A stretch of DNA of 36,645 bases from Candidatus Ventrousia excrementavium (GTDB lineage Bacteria; Bacillota; Clostridia; Oscillospirales; Butyricicoccaceae), in contig DVMR01000034.1 in the NCBI GenBank assembly GCA_018714845.1, forward strand, positions 1-36,645, written 5' to 3'. Each line of letters opens with the position of its first letter. Position 1 is the first letter of the stretch. The notes beneath the pieces are model-generated. The model searched no databases. It was not told where the DNA came from and saw only the letters and a list, made by a program, of their open reading frames with translations. The position numbers were made by a program, and so were the translations under genes. Shown in pieces: positions 15,526 to 23,473 of the stretch.

Positions 15526-17919
15526 TTATTCCTCCTTTTGGGTCAACTTACGTTTGATAAAGCCGCACACGCAGGCAAGGACGCCAAACAGCACGGGCAG
15601 CGCCGCCAACAGACACAACGCCATGCGCACCGCCTCGCGTCCCAGCGGCACGGTATGCAGAATCCACGGCCCCAGCACGATGACCGCCAGCGCATACAGC
15701 ACCGCCATAGCGGCAACCAGCGCCGCACGCAGACGGCTGAGCGGCCAGCACAGCCACAGCAACACCATGACGCCGCCCAGGCCAATGAGCATGGTACCAA
15801 GCGTCGCAATCTGCTCAGACGGCAGACCGATCCTCTCGCCCCACCAGGCCGCGGTCAGCAACACGGCGGCAACGCTCAGTCCGCCCGGCAGGGCATTGAG
15901 CACCGCACGGTACAGGAAATGGCCGCGCACTCGATCCGCCGCCGGCTCGAAGGTCAGCAGAAAAGACGGCAGGCCTATCATCAGCCCGCTGTACAGGCTG
16001 ACCTGAATGGGCAGCAGCGGGTACTGCAACGGCAGAAACAACAGCGCCGCTGCCATGCAGAACGAGTAAATGTTCTTGACAAGAAACAGCGAGGCCGCGC
16101 GGCCGATATTGCCCATCACCCGCCGTCCTTCACGCACAATCAGCGGCAGGACGGAAAAGTCCGAATTCAAAAGCACCAGCTGTGAGATCTGCTGCGCAGC
16201 ATCGCTGCCCGAGGCCATGGCAACGCTGCAGTCGGCCTCGCGCAGGGCGAGTACATCGTTGACGCCGTCGCCCAGCATGGCCACGCTGCGGCCCTTTTGC
16301 TGCAATGCGCGGATAATCTCTTTTTTCTGCTGGGGCGAGACCCGGCCGAACACCACCGTATCCGCCGCCTGCCTGCGCAGCTCGTCGTCGCTCAGGCCCG
16401 AAACGTCCAGCCACCGCTCGGCACCGATAACGCCAGCCTGACCGGCCAGCCGGGCCGCGGCTTCCGGGCTGTCGCCCGAAATAATCTTAATATCGACACC
16501 CTGCGCATAAAAATACCGCAGCGTCTCATGAGCCGCCGGACGCACACGGTCCGCCAGGACAACAAATCCCAGCGCCTCGGGAGTCCGGCACAGCGTACTG
16601 TCTTTTATCATATCACGGCCGCAGGCAAGTGCCAGAACACGGCGGCCCTGCTCCCACTCCTTTTGCAGCGCAGAACGCCACGGCCCCAGGCCGCTGCCCA
16701 GCACCGCTTCCGGCGCACCCAGGATGTACTGCATCCCGTCAGCACGTTCAATGGCGCTCCATTTGCGCGCCGAGGAAAAGGGAACTTCACGCCGCACCTC
16801 CCACGCCTGCGGCGGCGCACCGCAATGCTGCCGCAAGGCAGCCGACGTCGAGTTGCCGCTGCCAGCGGCGTGGACAAAGGCCGACAAAAGGCCCTTCAGC
16901 TCATCTTCATCAGCCAGAGCGGGAATGAACGACGTCACGCTCATGCATCCCTCTGTGATTGTACCTGTTTTGTCCAGGCATAACGTGTCGACTCTTGCCA
17001 GGTTCTCAATACAGCTCAGTTCATGCACCAGCGTCCCGCGCCGCGAAAGAGCAATCACGCTGACGGCAAGAGCCGCGCTGACCAGAAGGTAAAGCCCTTC
17101 AGGAATCATACCGACCACGGCGGCCACCGTCGAGCTGACGGCGTAGCGCAGGTCGGTCTCCGGCTGGCTCCACGCCCGCCAGAACAGAATCAGGCCCAGC
17201 GGCACGATGGCAAACGACGTCAGCTGCAGCCAGCGGTCCAGCGCGCGCATCATGCCCGAACGGCGGCGGCGCCCCTTCCGGGCGGCGCCCGTAATCTGCG
17301 AAGCGTAGCAGTCTCTGCCCACGCGCTCAAGCTGTGCGCGTCCGCTTCCCGCCATGACGACGCTGCCCGACAGCAGCATGTCGCCCGGCCCCTTGGGCAC
17401 CGGGTCGCTCTCGCCGGTCAGCAGCGATTCATCGACCTCCAAAAAGCCGCTGCGCAGCACGGCGTCGGCACAAAGCTGATCGCCTGCTGCAGCCTCGATG
17501 ATGTCATCGAGCACCAGCTCTTCAGGCGGCACTTCAAGCCGCTGTCCGCCGCGGATGACGGCAACGTCCCGCGCAGCGAGCAGCGTAATGCGTTCAAGCG
17601 TGCGCTTGACGCGGATTTCCTGTATGACACCAATCAGGACGTTGACGATGACGATGCCCAGAAACAGGATATCTGTGTAAGCGCCGACCGCTACCAGGCA
17701 CAGCGCCAGCGCTACAAAAACAAAGTTGAAGAATGTGACGAGGTTGTCGCGCAAAATTGCGCCGATGGACTTGCTCAGCGTCTCCGGTGCCGTGTTGCTC
17801 AGGCCTTCGGCCCTGCGCTGCGCCGCCTGCTGGTTCGTCAGTCCGATGTCTGCGTCAGGATTCAGCCTGACAACGCGCGGCCCCGGTTCTGCCGGCCGCG
17901 CCTTTGGTGAGTGCTTCAT
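15526..17919 (-). CDS. P-type cation ATPase, CtpE/Exp7-like
   Basis: This 797-residue membrane pump shows all P-type motifs: TGES in the actuator domain (168-171), PEGL in helix 4 (273-276), phosphorylated Asp316 in CLDKTGTITEG, and the hinge MLGDGVNDVLAL. There is no N-terminal heavy-metal-binding CxxC domain and no CPC motif in helix 4. The PEGL sequence and length resemble the CtpE/Exp7 group, reported to move calcium, more than Kdp, Cu or Zn pumps. It is the first gene of a three-gene envelope operon. The ATG at 17919 follows AGGGG at about 10 bases. The transported ion cannot be settled from sequence. Confidence 0.87.
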   Translation of the reverse strand: MKHSPKARPAEPGPRVVRLNPDADIGLTNQQAAQRRAEGLSNTAPETLSKSIGAILRDNLVTFFNFVFVALALCLVAVGAYTDILFLGIVIVNVLIGVIQEIRVKRTLERITLLAARDVAVIRGGQRLEVPPEELVLDDIIEAAAGDQLCADAVLRSGFLEVDESLLTGESDPVPKGPGDMLLSGSVVMAGSGRAQLERVGRDCYASQITGAARKGRRRRSGMMRALDRWLQLTSFAIVPLGLILFWRAWSQPETDLRYAVSSTVAAVVGMIPEGLYLLVSAALAVSVIALSRRGTLVHELSCIENLARVDTLCLDKTGTITEGCMSVTSFIPALADEDELKGLLSAFVHAAGSGNSTSAALRQHCGAPPQAWEVRREVPFSSARKWSAIERADGMQYILGAPEAVLGSGLGPWRSALQKEWEQGRRVLALACGRDMIKDSTLCRTPEALGFVVLADRVRPAAHETLRYFYAQGVDIKIISGDSPEAAARLAGQAGVIGAERWLDVSGLSDDELRRQAADTVVFGRVSPQQKKEIIRALQQKGRSVAMLGDGVNDVLALREADCSVAMASGSDAAQQISQLVLLNSDFSVLPLIVREGRRVMGNIGRAASLFLVKNIYSFCMAAALLFLPLQYPLLPIQVSLYSGLMIGLPSFLLTFEPAADRVRGHFLYRAVLNALPGGLSVAAVLLTAAWWGERIGLPSEQIATLGTMLIGLGGVMVLLWLCWPLSRLRAALVAAMAVLYALAVIVLGPWILHTVPLGREAVRMALCLLAALPVLFGVLACVCGFIKRKLTQKEE

Positions 17920-18091
17920 AAATTTTCTGCCCCTGTGGGCCTGCTCCTTTCCACCCGCTGTGTGAATCTGTCAGAAGCATAGCACACAAATCTTACAAAA
18001 ACCTTTCAGGAGTCTTAGGGTTTCTGAATTTTTGCGCATAACGAAGCGGGCAGACCAGCCCCGCACAAAACACCGGGACCGGAAGATAAAA

Positions 18092-18121
18092 TTTTTGCCC
18101 TCTTTTTCAAGAGGGCAAAAA
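18092..18121 (-). terminator. Terminator after tRNA-Thr
   Basis: Perfect 13-bp stem (TTTTTGCCCTCTT and complement) with a 4-base loop, 9 bases after the tRNA 3' end, followed by a T tract on the minus strand. The plus strand also has flanking A residues, but no plus-strand transcript is expected here. Confidence 0.85.
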
Positions 18122-18130
18122 TCACCGTTC

Positions 18131-18205
18131 TGGAGCTAGTGGTGGGATTTGAACCCACGGCCTATTGATTACGAATCAATTGCGCTACCCCTGCGCCACA
18201 CTAGC
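18131..18205 (-). tRNA. tRNA-Thr (anticodon CGT)
   Basis: The minus strand folds as a complete cloverleaf. The acceptor stem is GCTAGTG/CACTAGC, the D stem GCGC/GCGC, the anticodon stem ATTGA/TCAAT with loop TTCGTAA (anticodon CGT, reading ACG), and the T stem GTGGG/CCCAC with loop TTCAAAT. The 3' CCA is encoded. Confidence 0.97.
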
Positions 18206-18231
18206 ACTGTCTGGAGCAAAACCGCTTTATA

Positions 18232-18260
18232 ATGATACACTATCTGCCCTGTGTTGTCAA
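18232..18260 (-). promoter_or_regulatory. Promoter of tRNA-Thr
   Basis: TTGACA (18255-18260), 17 bases, TATCAT (18232-18237) on the minus strand, 26 bases before the tRNA 5' end. Confidence 0.85.
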
Positions 18261-18293
18261 GCAATTTACACGGTTTTTTGCCCGTTTTGACTT

Positions 18294-18986
18294 TCAGCGT
18301 TCCGCCTGTGCGGCAGAGCCATGCCACGCGTTCCAAACGGTGCGCAGCGTATCGGCCACACTCTCGTTGGGCTGGGCCGCCACGTCGAAATGAAACAGCT
18401 TAAAGCAGCACTGCATGGCCGGGCCGTTGCCCAAAACCAAGATGACGGTGCCAAGGCCCACAGTGCCGCCCATCAGCCATCCGACAACGAGCACAACCGC
18501 TTCAATAATCATGCGGCACACGCCGACCGGCACCGATGTGCGGCGCTTGATTGCGACCATCATCGAGTCGCGCGGGCCGGCCCCCAGCCGCGGCGACATA
18601 TATAAATACATGCCCACAGCCATCACCGGGAACGAAAGCACCAAAAGCAAAATGCCCGCCCATAGGTTTTCCGCTGCGGGAATGAGCCCCAGGCTATTAT
18701 TGACCAAATTGATCAGGTCAATAAACGTGCCGATAAAAATCATATTGAGGATGCTGCCCACGCCGATACGCTCGCGCATCAGGACGTCAAAGACCAGAAT
18801 GACCAGCCCACTGACCATGCTCGCCTGCCCCATGGTCATGGGCAGAATGCGGGACAGCCCCTGGCTGAGAACATCCCACGGGGCCAGGCCCAGCCCGGCC
18901 TGGCAGTTGAGCACAATGCCCAGAGACAAAAGAAAAAAGCCTCCCATCAACCTGACAAGGCCCGAAGCCAGCTTTTTCACACCCAT
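18294..18986 (-). CDS. YczE/YyaS/YitT-type membrane protein
   Basis: This protein of about 230 residues has five or six membrane segments. Family-like features are the start LASGLVRLMGGFFLLSLGI, then the AGLGLAPWDVLSQGLS and PRLGAGPRDSMMVA blocks. Those match the YczE-type inner-membrane proteins, whose function is poorly known. ATG at 18986 sits too close to AGGGGG. The GTG two codons later (18980) has better spacing and may be the true start. The frame is open further upstream to 19064, but that covers the promoter. The promoter carries a perfect palindrome, so a repressor probably controls it. The downstream neighbour is tRNA-Thr. No terminator for this gene was clear. Confidence 0.82.
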   Translation of the reverse strand: MGVKKLASGLVRLMGGFFLLSLGIVLNCQAGLGLAPWDVLSQGLSRILPMTMGQASMVSGLVILVFDVLMRERIGVGSILNMIFIGTFIDLINLVNNSLGLIPAAENLWAGILLLVLSFPVMAVGMYLYMSPRLGAGPRDSMMVAIKRRTSVPVGVCRMIIEAVVLVVGWLMGGTVGLGTVILVLGNGPAMQCCFKLFHFDVAAQPNESVADTLRTVWNAWHGSAAQAER

Positions 18987-19005
18987 CCCCCTATCGCACG
19001 GCTTA

Positions 19006-19020
19006 TACACTTTCAGTGTA
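19006..19020. promoter_or_regulatory. Operator-like palindrome at the YczE promoter
   Basis: Perfect 6-3-6 inverted repeat TACACT TTC AGTGTA. The minus-strand -10 box TACACT is one of its arms, so a bound regulator would block polymerase. Confidence 0.65.
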
Positions 19021-19043
19021 GCATTTTTCTCCCGGCGCGTCAA
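19015..19043 (-). promoter_or_regulatory. Promoter of the YczE-type gene
   Basis: TTGACG (19038-19043), 17 bases, TACACT (19015-19020) on the minus strand. It is divergent from the rpsF promoter, whose -35 starts 40 bases away. Confidence 0.8.
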
Positions 19044-19082
19044 TATTTCTGCCTGCAATTCCAAGGCCTGCGCAAGTTTTAC

Positions 19083-19111
19083 TTGACTTTTTCCGCCGGT
19101 GCGTGTAATAT
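19083..19111 (+). promoter_or_regulatory. Promoter of rpsF-ssb-rpsR
   Basis: TTGACT (19083-19088), 17 bases, TAATAT (19106-19111). It leaves a leader of about 58 bases. I looked for an S6:S18-type leader fold and did not find a convincing one. Confidence 0.82.
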
Positions 19112-19175
19112 TTGTATGTTATCCTTGCCTGCGCTTTGCAGCGCCGGCCATCAGTCCAAAAGGAGGTGCAGAAAC

Positions 19176-19469
19176 ATGCCCAAAATTACCGGAAAGTACG
19201 AGACTCTCTTCATTGTCGATTTGACCCTTGGGGAAGAGGGAATCCAGTCGGTCGTTGAAAAGTTCAAGTCCCTGATCGAGCAGAACGGCGAAATCGCCAA
19301 TGTTGCCGAATGGGGCAAGCGCCGTCTGGCCTATGCCATCAACGACATGACTGAGGGCTATTACGTCCTCATCGAGTTCACGAGCGCCCCGTCCTTCCCC
19401 GCCGAGCTTGACCGTGTGTTCAACATCACCGAAGGCGTCATGCGTTCGCTCATCGTCGCCCAGGAGTAA
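19176..19469 (+). CDS. rpsF: 30S ribosomal protein S6
   Basis: This 97-residue protein of the small ribosomal subunit has the typical S6 sequence: YETLFIVDLTLGEEGIQ at the start and WGKRRLAYAINDMTEGYYVLIEF in the middle, where the WGKRRLAY block contacts 16S rRNA and S18. The start at 19176 follows AAAAGGAGGT. The longer in-frame TTG start would fall inside the promoter. It leads the conserved rpsF-ssb-rpsR operon, with ssb starting 12 bases later. Confidence 0.97.
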   Translation: MPKITGKYETLFIVDLTLGEEGIQSVVEKFKSLIEQNGEIANVAEWGKRRLAYAINDMTEGYYVLIEFTSAPSFPAELDRVFNITEGVMRSLIVAQE

Positions 19470-19481
19470 GGCGGTGCCGCC

Positions 19482-19913
19482 ATGCTGAACAAGGTCATTT
19501 TGATGGGTCGCCTGACGGCCGACCCCGAACTGCGCAGAACGCAGAGCAACACTGCCGTCACCAGCTTTACGCTGGCTGTCAACCGCAGCTATACCCGTCA
19601 GGGCGAGCAGCCGCAGACCGATTTTATCGATATCGTCGCGTGGAGCTCGACGGCCGAGTTTGTCTCCCGCTGGTTCCGCAAGGGCCTTCTGGTCGCCGTA
19701 TGCGGCCGCCTGCAGGTTCGCAACTGGGAAGACAAGCAGGGCCAGAAGCGCCGCACCTATGAGGTCGTCGCCGAGGAAGTGCATTTTGCCGAGTCCAAAA
19801 AGGACGCGCCGCCCCGCAATGACAATCCCATGCCGGGCGGGTTTGACCTGTCCCCCATCGCCAGTGACGATTTTGCCGATCTGAGCGACGACGACGGCGA
19901 GCTGCCCTTTTAA
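19482..19913 (+). CDS. ssb: Single-stranded DNA-binding protein
   Basis: This 143-residue protein coats single-stranded DNA in replication and repair. The N-terminal OB fold is clear (MLNKVILMGRLTADPELR, then FTLAVNR and DFIDIVAW). A short linker leads to the acidic tail ending DDDGELPF, the docking site for partner proteins. The usual end is DDDIPF, and here it is ELPF. Length is slightly short but normal for Clostridia. It lies between rpsF and rpsR, as in most Firmicutes. Confidence 0.97.
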   Translation: MLNKVILMGRLTADPELRRTQSNTAVTSFTLAVNRSYTRQGEQPQTDFIDIVAWSSTAEFVSRWFRKGLLVAVCGRLQVRNWEDKQGQKRRTYEVVAEEVHFAESKKDAPPRNDNPMPGGFDLSPIASDDFADLSDDDGELPF

Positions 19914-19967
19914 GCTGACTGGCAGGTCCAGCCGAGCAGTATTATTTTGACAAGGAGGAAAGTCACC

Positions 19968-20258
19968 ATGGAACAGCAGCAGCAACAGCAGCAGAAGCCC
20001 GAACGTTCCGAGCAGCGCCCCGAGCGTTCTGAGCGCCCCGCCCGTGACCGCCGCCGCCGCAAGGTGTGCCAGTTCTGCGTCGACAAGGTGGAGCACATTG
20101 ATTATAAGGACACTGCGCGTCTGCGCAAGTATGTTTCGGACCGTGCCAAGATTCTGCCCCGCAGAATGACCGGCACCTGTGCCATGCATCAGCGCCAGCT
20201 GACCGAGGCCATCAAGCGCGCCCGTCACGTTGCCCTGATGCCGTACACTTCTGACTAA
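19968..20258 (+). CDS. rpsR: 30S ribosomal protein S18 with Gln-rich extension
   Basis: This 96-residue protein has the S18 core from about residue 30: [18 protein letters not shown], then [20 protein letters not shown] and [16 protein letters not shown]. It keeps the zinc-ribbon ligands Cys34, Cys37, Cys71 and His74, the zinc-containing form. An N-terminal extension of about 30 residues begins with seven consecutive Gln residues followed by PERSEQ/PERSER repeats. AAGGAGG precedes the ATG at 19968. It ends the operon and is followed by two terminator hairpins. Confidence 0.96.
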   Translation: MEQQQQQQQKPERSEQRPERSERPARDRRRRKVCQFCVDKVEHIDYKDTARLRKYVSDRAKILPRRMTGTCAMHQRQLTEAIKRARHVALMPYTSD

Positions 20259-20309
20259 TTGATTTCTGCCGCCGCCTGAGTCCGCTGGCTTTGGCGGCGG
20301 TTCGTCAAG

Positions 20310-20329
20310 CCGGCCCTTGGGCCGGTTTT
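20310..20329 (+). terminator. Terminator after rpsR, first
   Basis: GC-rich hairpin CCGGCC CTTG GGCCGG followed by TTTT, 51 bases after the rpsR stop. Confidence 0.7.
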
Positions 20330-20389
20330 GTCGATTTTGCAGGCGTTCGGCCGGGCTCATGTCCTGCCGGCGCACATAAGCTTTCAAAA

Positions 20390-20412
20390 GTCCGGCGGCG
20401 CCGGGCTTTTTT
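20390..20412 (+). terminator. Terminator after rpsR, second
   Basis: Hairpin GTCCGGC GGC GCCGGGC (one G-U pair) followed by six T residues. It backs up the first hairpin and lies 55 bases before the M28 peptidase start. No clear promoter was recognised between them. Confidence 0.72.
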
Positions 20413-20467
20413 GTTATCTGCGTGGCCGTCAGGCGCACGCTTTTCCCACTGAAAGGAGTGTTTTGCC

Positions 20468-22462
20468 ATGAAGGAAATCAACGCCCTGCTCAAGCAGACC
20501 CTGTCCCCGGCGCGTGCCATGGACCATATCCGCCACATTACACTGCACCACCGCATCCAGGCCTCTCCGGGGTTTCGCGACGCCGCTGAATACTGCCAGC
20601 GCGCTTTGCAGGCGGCCGGACTGGACAGCCATATTTTGTCCTATCCCGCCGACGGCGAGCATCGTTATCTGGAAGAGCTCATCATGCGTGAATGGGGCTG
20701 CAAGGCAGCCCGGCTCGAGCTGTGCGTGCCGCACACCGAGCCGCTGTGCGACTTTGCCGCCGACCCGATGTGCATTGCGCAGCGCAGCGCGCCTGCCGAC
20801 TTTCGTGAAAAGGGCCTCGAAATCGTCTGTCTGCCCTTTGGAGCAACCCGTGAAAGCTGCCAGGATGTCGACCTTGAAGGCAAGCTGGTGCTGATTGACG
20901 CCATGTTCCGCGACGGTCTGCGCTGGATGTTTGAAGAGAAAAAGGCCGCCGGCGTCATCACCGACCGTGTTCAGCACGACGAAGGCGTGCGCTCGCGGCA
21001 GGAACTGTACGACTGCCGCATGTACCACTCCTTCCCCTTCAGCGACGTCAACGAGCGCGAAGTCGGCGGATTTGCCTTTGTTCTGACCCCGCGCCAGGGC
21101 GACAAGCTGCGCAAGCTGTGCGCCGATATGGCAGCTGAGCACGAAAAGGACCCGTCCAAGCCGGCCAGGCCTGTCGCAAAAGGCTTTATCGAGACTGAAT
21201 TTTATTCCGGCGCCCTTGAAAACGTGCTGTGCACCATTCCCGGCGAGTCTGACGAGTGCATTTTGCTCACCGCTCACCTGTGCCATCCTCAGGCGTGTGC
21301 CAACGACAACGCATCGGGCTGCGGCGCCGCCATGGAACTGATGCGCGCTTTGGGCGACCTCATCGCCGCCGGGCGTCTGCCGCGCCCGCGCCGCACCATC
21401 CGGCTGCTGCTGGTGCCCGAAATGGCCGGCACCAACGCCTACCTGCACACCCTGGGCGAAGGCCGCAAAAAGCTGATTGCCGGCGTCAACCTCGACATGG
21501 TCGGCGCCCGCCAGGACGGCACTGCCGGCCCGGTCATCGCTTTCCGCACGCCCGAGGCTTCCGCCTCGCTTGTCAGCGATCTGGCCAGTCTGGCCGTTGA
21601 GGCGGCAGCAGACGACTATCCCGCTGTCTTTTCCGACACTGACCGGGTAGGCACGCACCTTTATGCCGTCCGGCGTTTCAGCGGCGGCAGTGACCATCAG
21701 ATTTTAAGCGACCCGCTCATCGGCGTGCCCTGCGTCAGCTTTACCCAGTGGCCTGACCTTTTCTACCACACGAGCGGCGACACAGTCGAGCGCATCGATC
21801 CCACGCTGGTGGCCACGACCGCCCGCATTGCGGGCTGCATCATCTGGACCCTGGCCAACATGACCGAGGCAGACCTCGACCCCCTGCTGTCGCACGCATG
21901 TGAAAACTACATCGCCGCATTGCGCCGCGAATCCGACATCTGGAAGCAGAAAAATGAACCCGCCCGTGCGTTGAGTCGCCGGCTGGCTCTGACCGAAGAG
22001 GCCGCGGCCCGCGCCCTTGACGGCCTGCGCCGCCTGTTCCCGGGCGAGCTTTCAGCTCCGGTGCAGGCGCTGTTGTCCGACGAGCGCGCCAAGCTGAGCG
22101 TTCTGCGCGAGCAGGCGCTGCGCCGTGCCCTGGCTCTGGCCGGGATGCACCGCGACGAGCCTTCCATCACGCCGGTGTCCAATCACCCCAAGCTGACGCG
22201 CACCTTTGTCGGCGATGCCGACAGCAAGCGCATCGACCAGCTGTTTGAAGAATCGGGTTCTTCGGCTCTTATCGAGCAGCATAAGAAATCCGAGGCGCTG
22301 GAGTCCTATATCAATTACTGGACCTGCGGCCTGTTCGACTTTGAAGAGATTGCCGAACGCGCCCTTTGGGAGTGCGGCTCGGGAGACCGCGACTTTGTGG
22401 GACAGTACCTGCGGCTGCTCAACCGCGCCGGCCTCGTCAAACCGGTGGGCGAGACAAAGTAA
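20468..22462 (+). CDS. M28-type zinc metallopeptidase with C-terminal domain
   Basis: This 664-residue protein resembles the M28/DUF4910 aminopeptidases. Zinc and catalytic residues are visible in order: His270 (LLTAHLCHP), Asp280 (NDNASG), Glu318 (LVPEMAGTNAY), Asp343 (NLDMVG) and His434 (FYHTSGD). Residues about 100-235 form an insertion in the position of a PA-like lid domain. After the peptidase core (to about 470) comes a mainly helical region of nearly 200 residues. It contains SKRIDQLFEESG and YINYWTCGLFDFEEIAERALWE, and I do not recognise it. No signal peptide is seen, so the enzyme is cytoplasmic. AAAGGAG precedes the ATG. Natural substrates are unknown. Confidence 0.83.
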   Translation: MKEINALLKQTLSPARAMDHIRHITLHHRIQASPGFRDAAEYCQRALQAAGLDSHILSYPADGEHRYLEELIMREWGCKAARLELCVPHTEPLCDFAADPMCIAQRSAPADFREKGLEIVCLPFGATRESCQDVDLEGKLVLIDAMFRDGLRWMFEEKKAAGVITDRVQHDEGVRSRQELYDCRMYHSFPFSDVNEREVGGFAFVLTPRQGDKLRKLCADMAAEHEKDPSKPARPVAKGFIETEFYSGALENVLCTIPGESDECILLTAHLCHPQACANDNASGCGAAMELMRALGDLIAAGRLPRPRRTIRLLLVPEMAGTNAYLHTLGEGRKKLIAGVNLDMVGARQDGTAGPVIAFRTPEASASLVSDLASLAVEAAADDYPAVFSDTDRVGTHLYAVRRFSGGSDHQILSDPLIGVPCVSFTQWPDLFYHTSGDTVERIDPTLVATTARIAGCIIWTLANMTEADLDPLLSHACENYIAALRRESDIWKQKNEPARALSRRLALTEEAAARALDGLRRLFPGELSAPVQALLSDERAKLSVLREQALRRALALAGMHRDEPSITPVSNHPKLTRTFVGDADSKRIDQLFEESGSSALIEQHKKSEALESYINYWTCGLFDFEEIAERALWECGSGDRDFVGQYLRLLNRAGLVKPVGETK

Positions 22463-22481
22463 GTATTAAAGTAAGTATTTC

Positions 22482-22532
22482 AAACAGGCGCAGCCTGATG
22501 GCCGACAGCAGTCATCGGGCTGTGCCTGTTTT
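22482..22532 (+). terminator. Terminator after the M28 peptidase
   Basis: A 19-bp stem with a 12-base loop, including two G-U pairs that favour the plus strand, ends in TTTT. It begins 19 bases after the peptidase stop and ends 15 bases before the next start codon. Confidence 0.85.
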
Positions 22533-22547
22533 CCATAAGGAGGAAAC

Positions 22548-23171
22548 ATGCCATACATTCTGCTTCACGGTCTGGGTCAGTCGGCTTCCAGCTGGGCGCG
22601 CACCACAGACGCGCTGCAAATTCCGGCCGATGACGTTCTATGCCCCGAGCTTTCTGACTGGCTTCACAGCCATGAGCCGCGCTACAACAGTCTTTATCAG
22701 GCGTTTACGGCGTATTGCAGCGGGCTTTCACAGCCGCTTGACCTGTGCGGTCTGTCTCTGGGAGGTATTCTCGCCCTGCAATACGCCATTGAAAGCCCCA
22801 GCCGGGTACATTCGCTTGTGCTGATTGGTGCACAAAGCTCCATGCCCCGCCGTCTGCTGCGGCTGCAAAATGCAATCTTTCGCTTTCTGCCCGCTCGCGC
22901 ATTTGCATCCACGGGATTTGGCAAAAAAGAGTTTCTGGGTCTGTGCAGCTCATTGATGGACCTCGACTTCTCTCCCGGCCTGCGAAATGTTGCCTGCCCG
23001 GTGCTGGTCCTGTGCGGAGAAAATGACCGCGCCAACAAATCCGCTGCTCAGCAGCTGCACGCACAGCTTCCCCAGTCCGAACTCATGCTGATTCCCCGCG
23101 CCGGACACGAGGTCAATGTCGACGCCCCGGATGCACTGGCCCAGGCCCTGCGCAGTTTCTGGGCCGTCTGA
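22548..23171 (+). CDS. Alpha/beta hydrolase
   Basis: This 207-residue protein has the alpha/beta hydrolase fold with an intact catalytic triad: Ser70 in GLSLGG, Asp160 in CGENDRAN and His187 in RAGHEVN. The N-terminal LLHGLGQSASSW provides the oxyanion loop. The cap region is small. AAGGAGG precedes the ATG. It sits behind the terminator of the M28 peptidase, so it is either expressed by read-through or from a promoter I could not identify. The substrate is unknown. Esterase, thioesterase or C-C hydrolase activity are all possible. Confidence 0.85.
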   Translation: MPYILLHGLGQSASSWARTTDALQIPADDVLCPELSDWLHSHEPRYNSLYQAFTAYCSGLSQPLDLCGLSLGGILALQYAIESPSRVHSLVLIGAQSSMPRRLLRLQNAIFRFLPARAFASTGFGKKEFLGLCSSLMDLDFSPGLRNVACPVLVLCGENDRANKSAAQQLHAQLPQSELMLIPRAGHEVNVDAPDALAQALRSFWAV

Positions 23172-23238
23172 AAGCACCGGCCGTTCTGCCCTCATGCAGG
23201 GTTGAACCAGCGAATTAAATCTGCTGAAAAGATTTTTC

Positions 23239-23268
23239 TTGACAAATCACCCCAACAGCGCATATAAT
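23239..23268 (+). promoter_or_regulatory. Promoter of tRNA-Pro
   Basis: Consensus TTGACA (23239-23244) and TATAAT (23263-23268) with an 18-base spacer, 21 bases before the tRNA. Confidence 0.88.
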
Positions 23269-23289
23269 ATTTAGGCAGGCCAGTCATAA

Positions 23290-23366
23290 CGGGGTGTGGC
23301 GAAGTTTGGTATCGCGCTTGGTTCGGGACCAAGAGGCCTCGGGTTCAAGTCCCGACACTCCGACCA
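23290..23366 (+). tRNA. tRNA-Pro (anticodon CGG)
   Basis: Full cloverleaf with acceptor stem CGGGGTG/CACTCCG (one G-U pair), anticodon stem CTTGG/CCAAG and loop TTCGGGA (anticodon CGG, reading CCG), and T arm CGGGTTCAAGTCCCG. The 3' CCA is encoded. The 5' C is typical of tRNA-Pro. Confidence 0.96.
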
Positions 23367-23403
23367 AAAAGAAGCAGCTGCTCATGCAGCCGCTTCTTTT
23401 TTA
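23367..23403 (+). terminator. Terminator after tRNA-Pro
   Basis: Stem of about 15 bp with one mismatch (AAAGAAGC-GCTGC / GCAGC-GCTTCTTT), loop TCAT, then a long T run directly after the tRNA. Confidence 0.88.
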
Positions 23404-23439
23404 TCTTTTACCGCCTGTGTAACATCCTCCATATTTAAG

Positions 23440-23466
23440 AAAGCAGGGCGTCTTTTGCCCTGCTTT
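23440..23466. terminator. Terminator of the DUF5655 gene, possibly bidirectional
   Basis: Perfect 10-bp stem AAAGCAGGGC / GCCCTGCTTT with a 7-base loop, 8 bases after the minus-strand stop at 23474. T-rich sequence is present on both flanks. Confidence 0.75.
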
Positions 23467-23473
23467 TGTGCTT

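Noticed and set aside
19118-19175. Possible S6:S18 autoregulatory leader in the rpsF 5' region
   Set aside because: Only about 58 bases, with a weak CTGC/GCAG stem. The expected conserved bulge and stem were not found.
19119-20438. 439-codon minus-strand ORF across rpsF-ssb-rpsR
   Set aside because: Antisense to three conserved genes with promoter and ribosome binding sites. No motif was seen in the product.
20429-21697. 422-codon minus-strand ORF across the M28 peptidase
   Set aside because: Antisense shadow. The plus-strand gene has the full zinc site.
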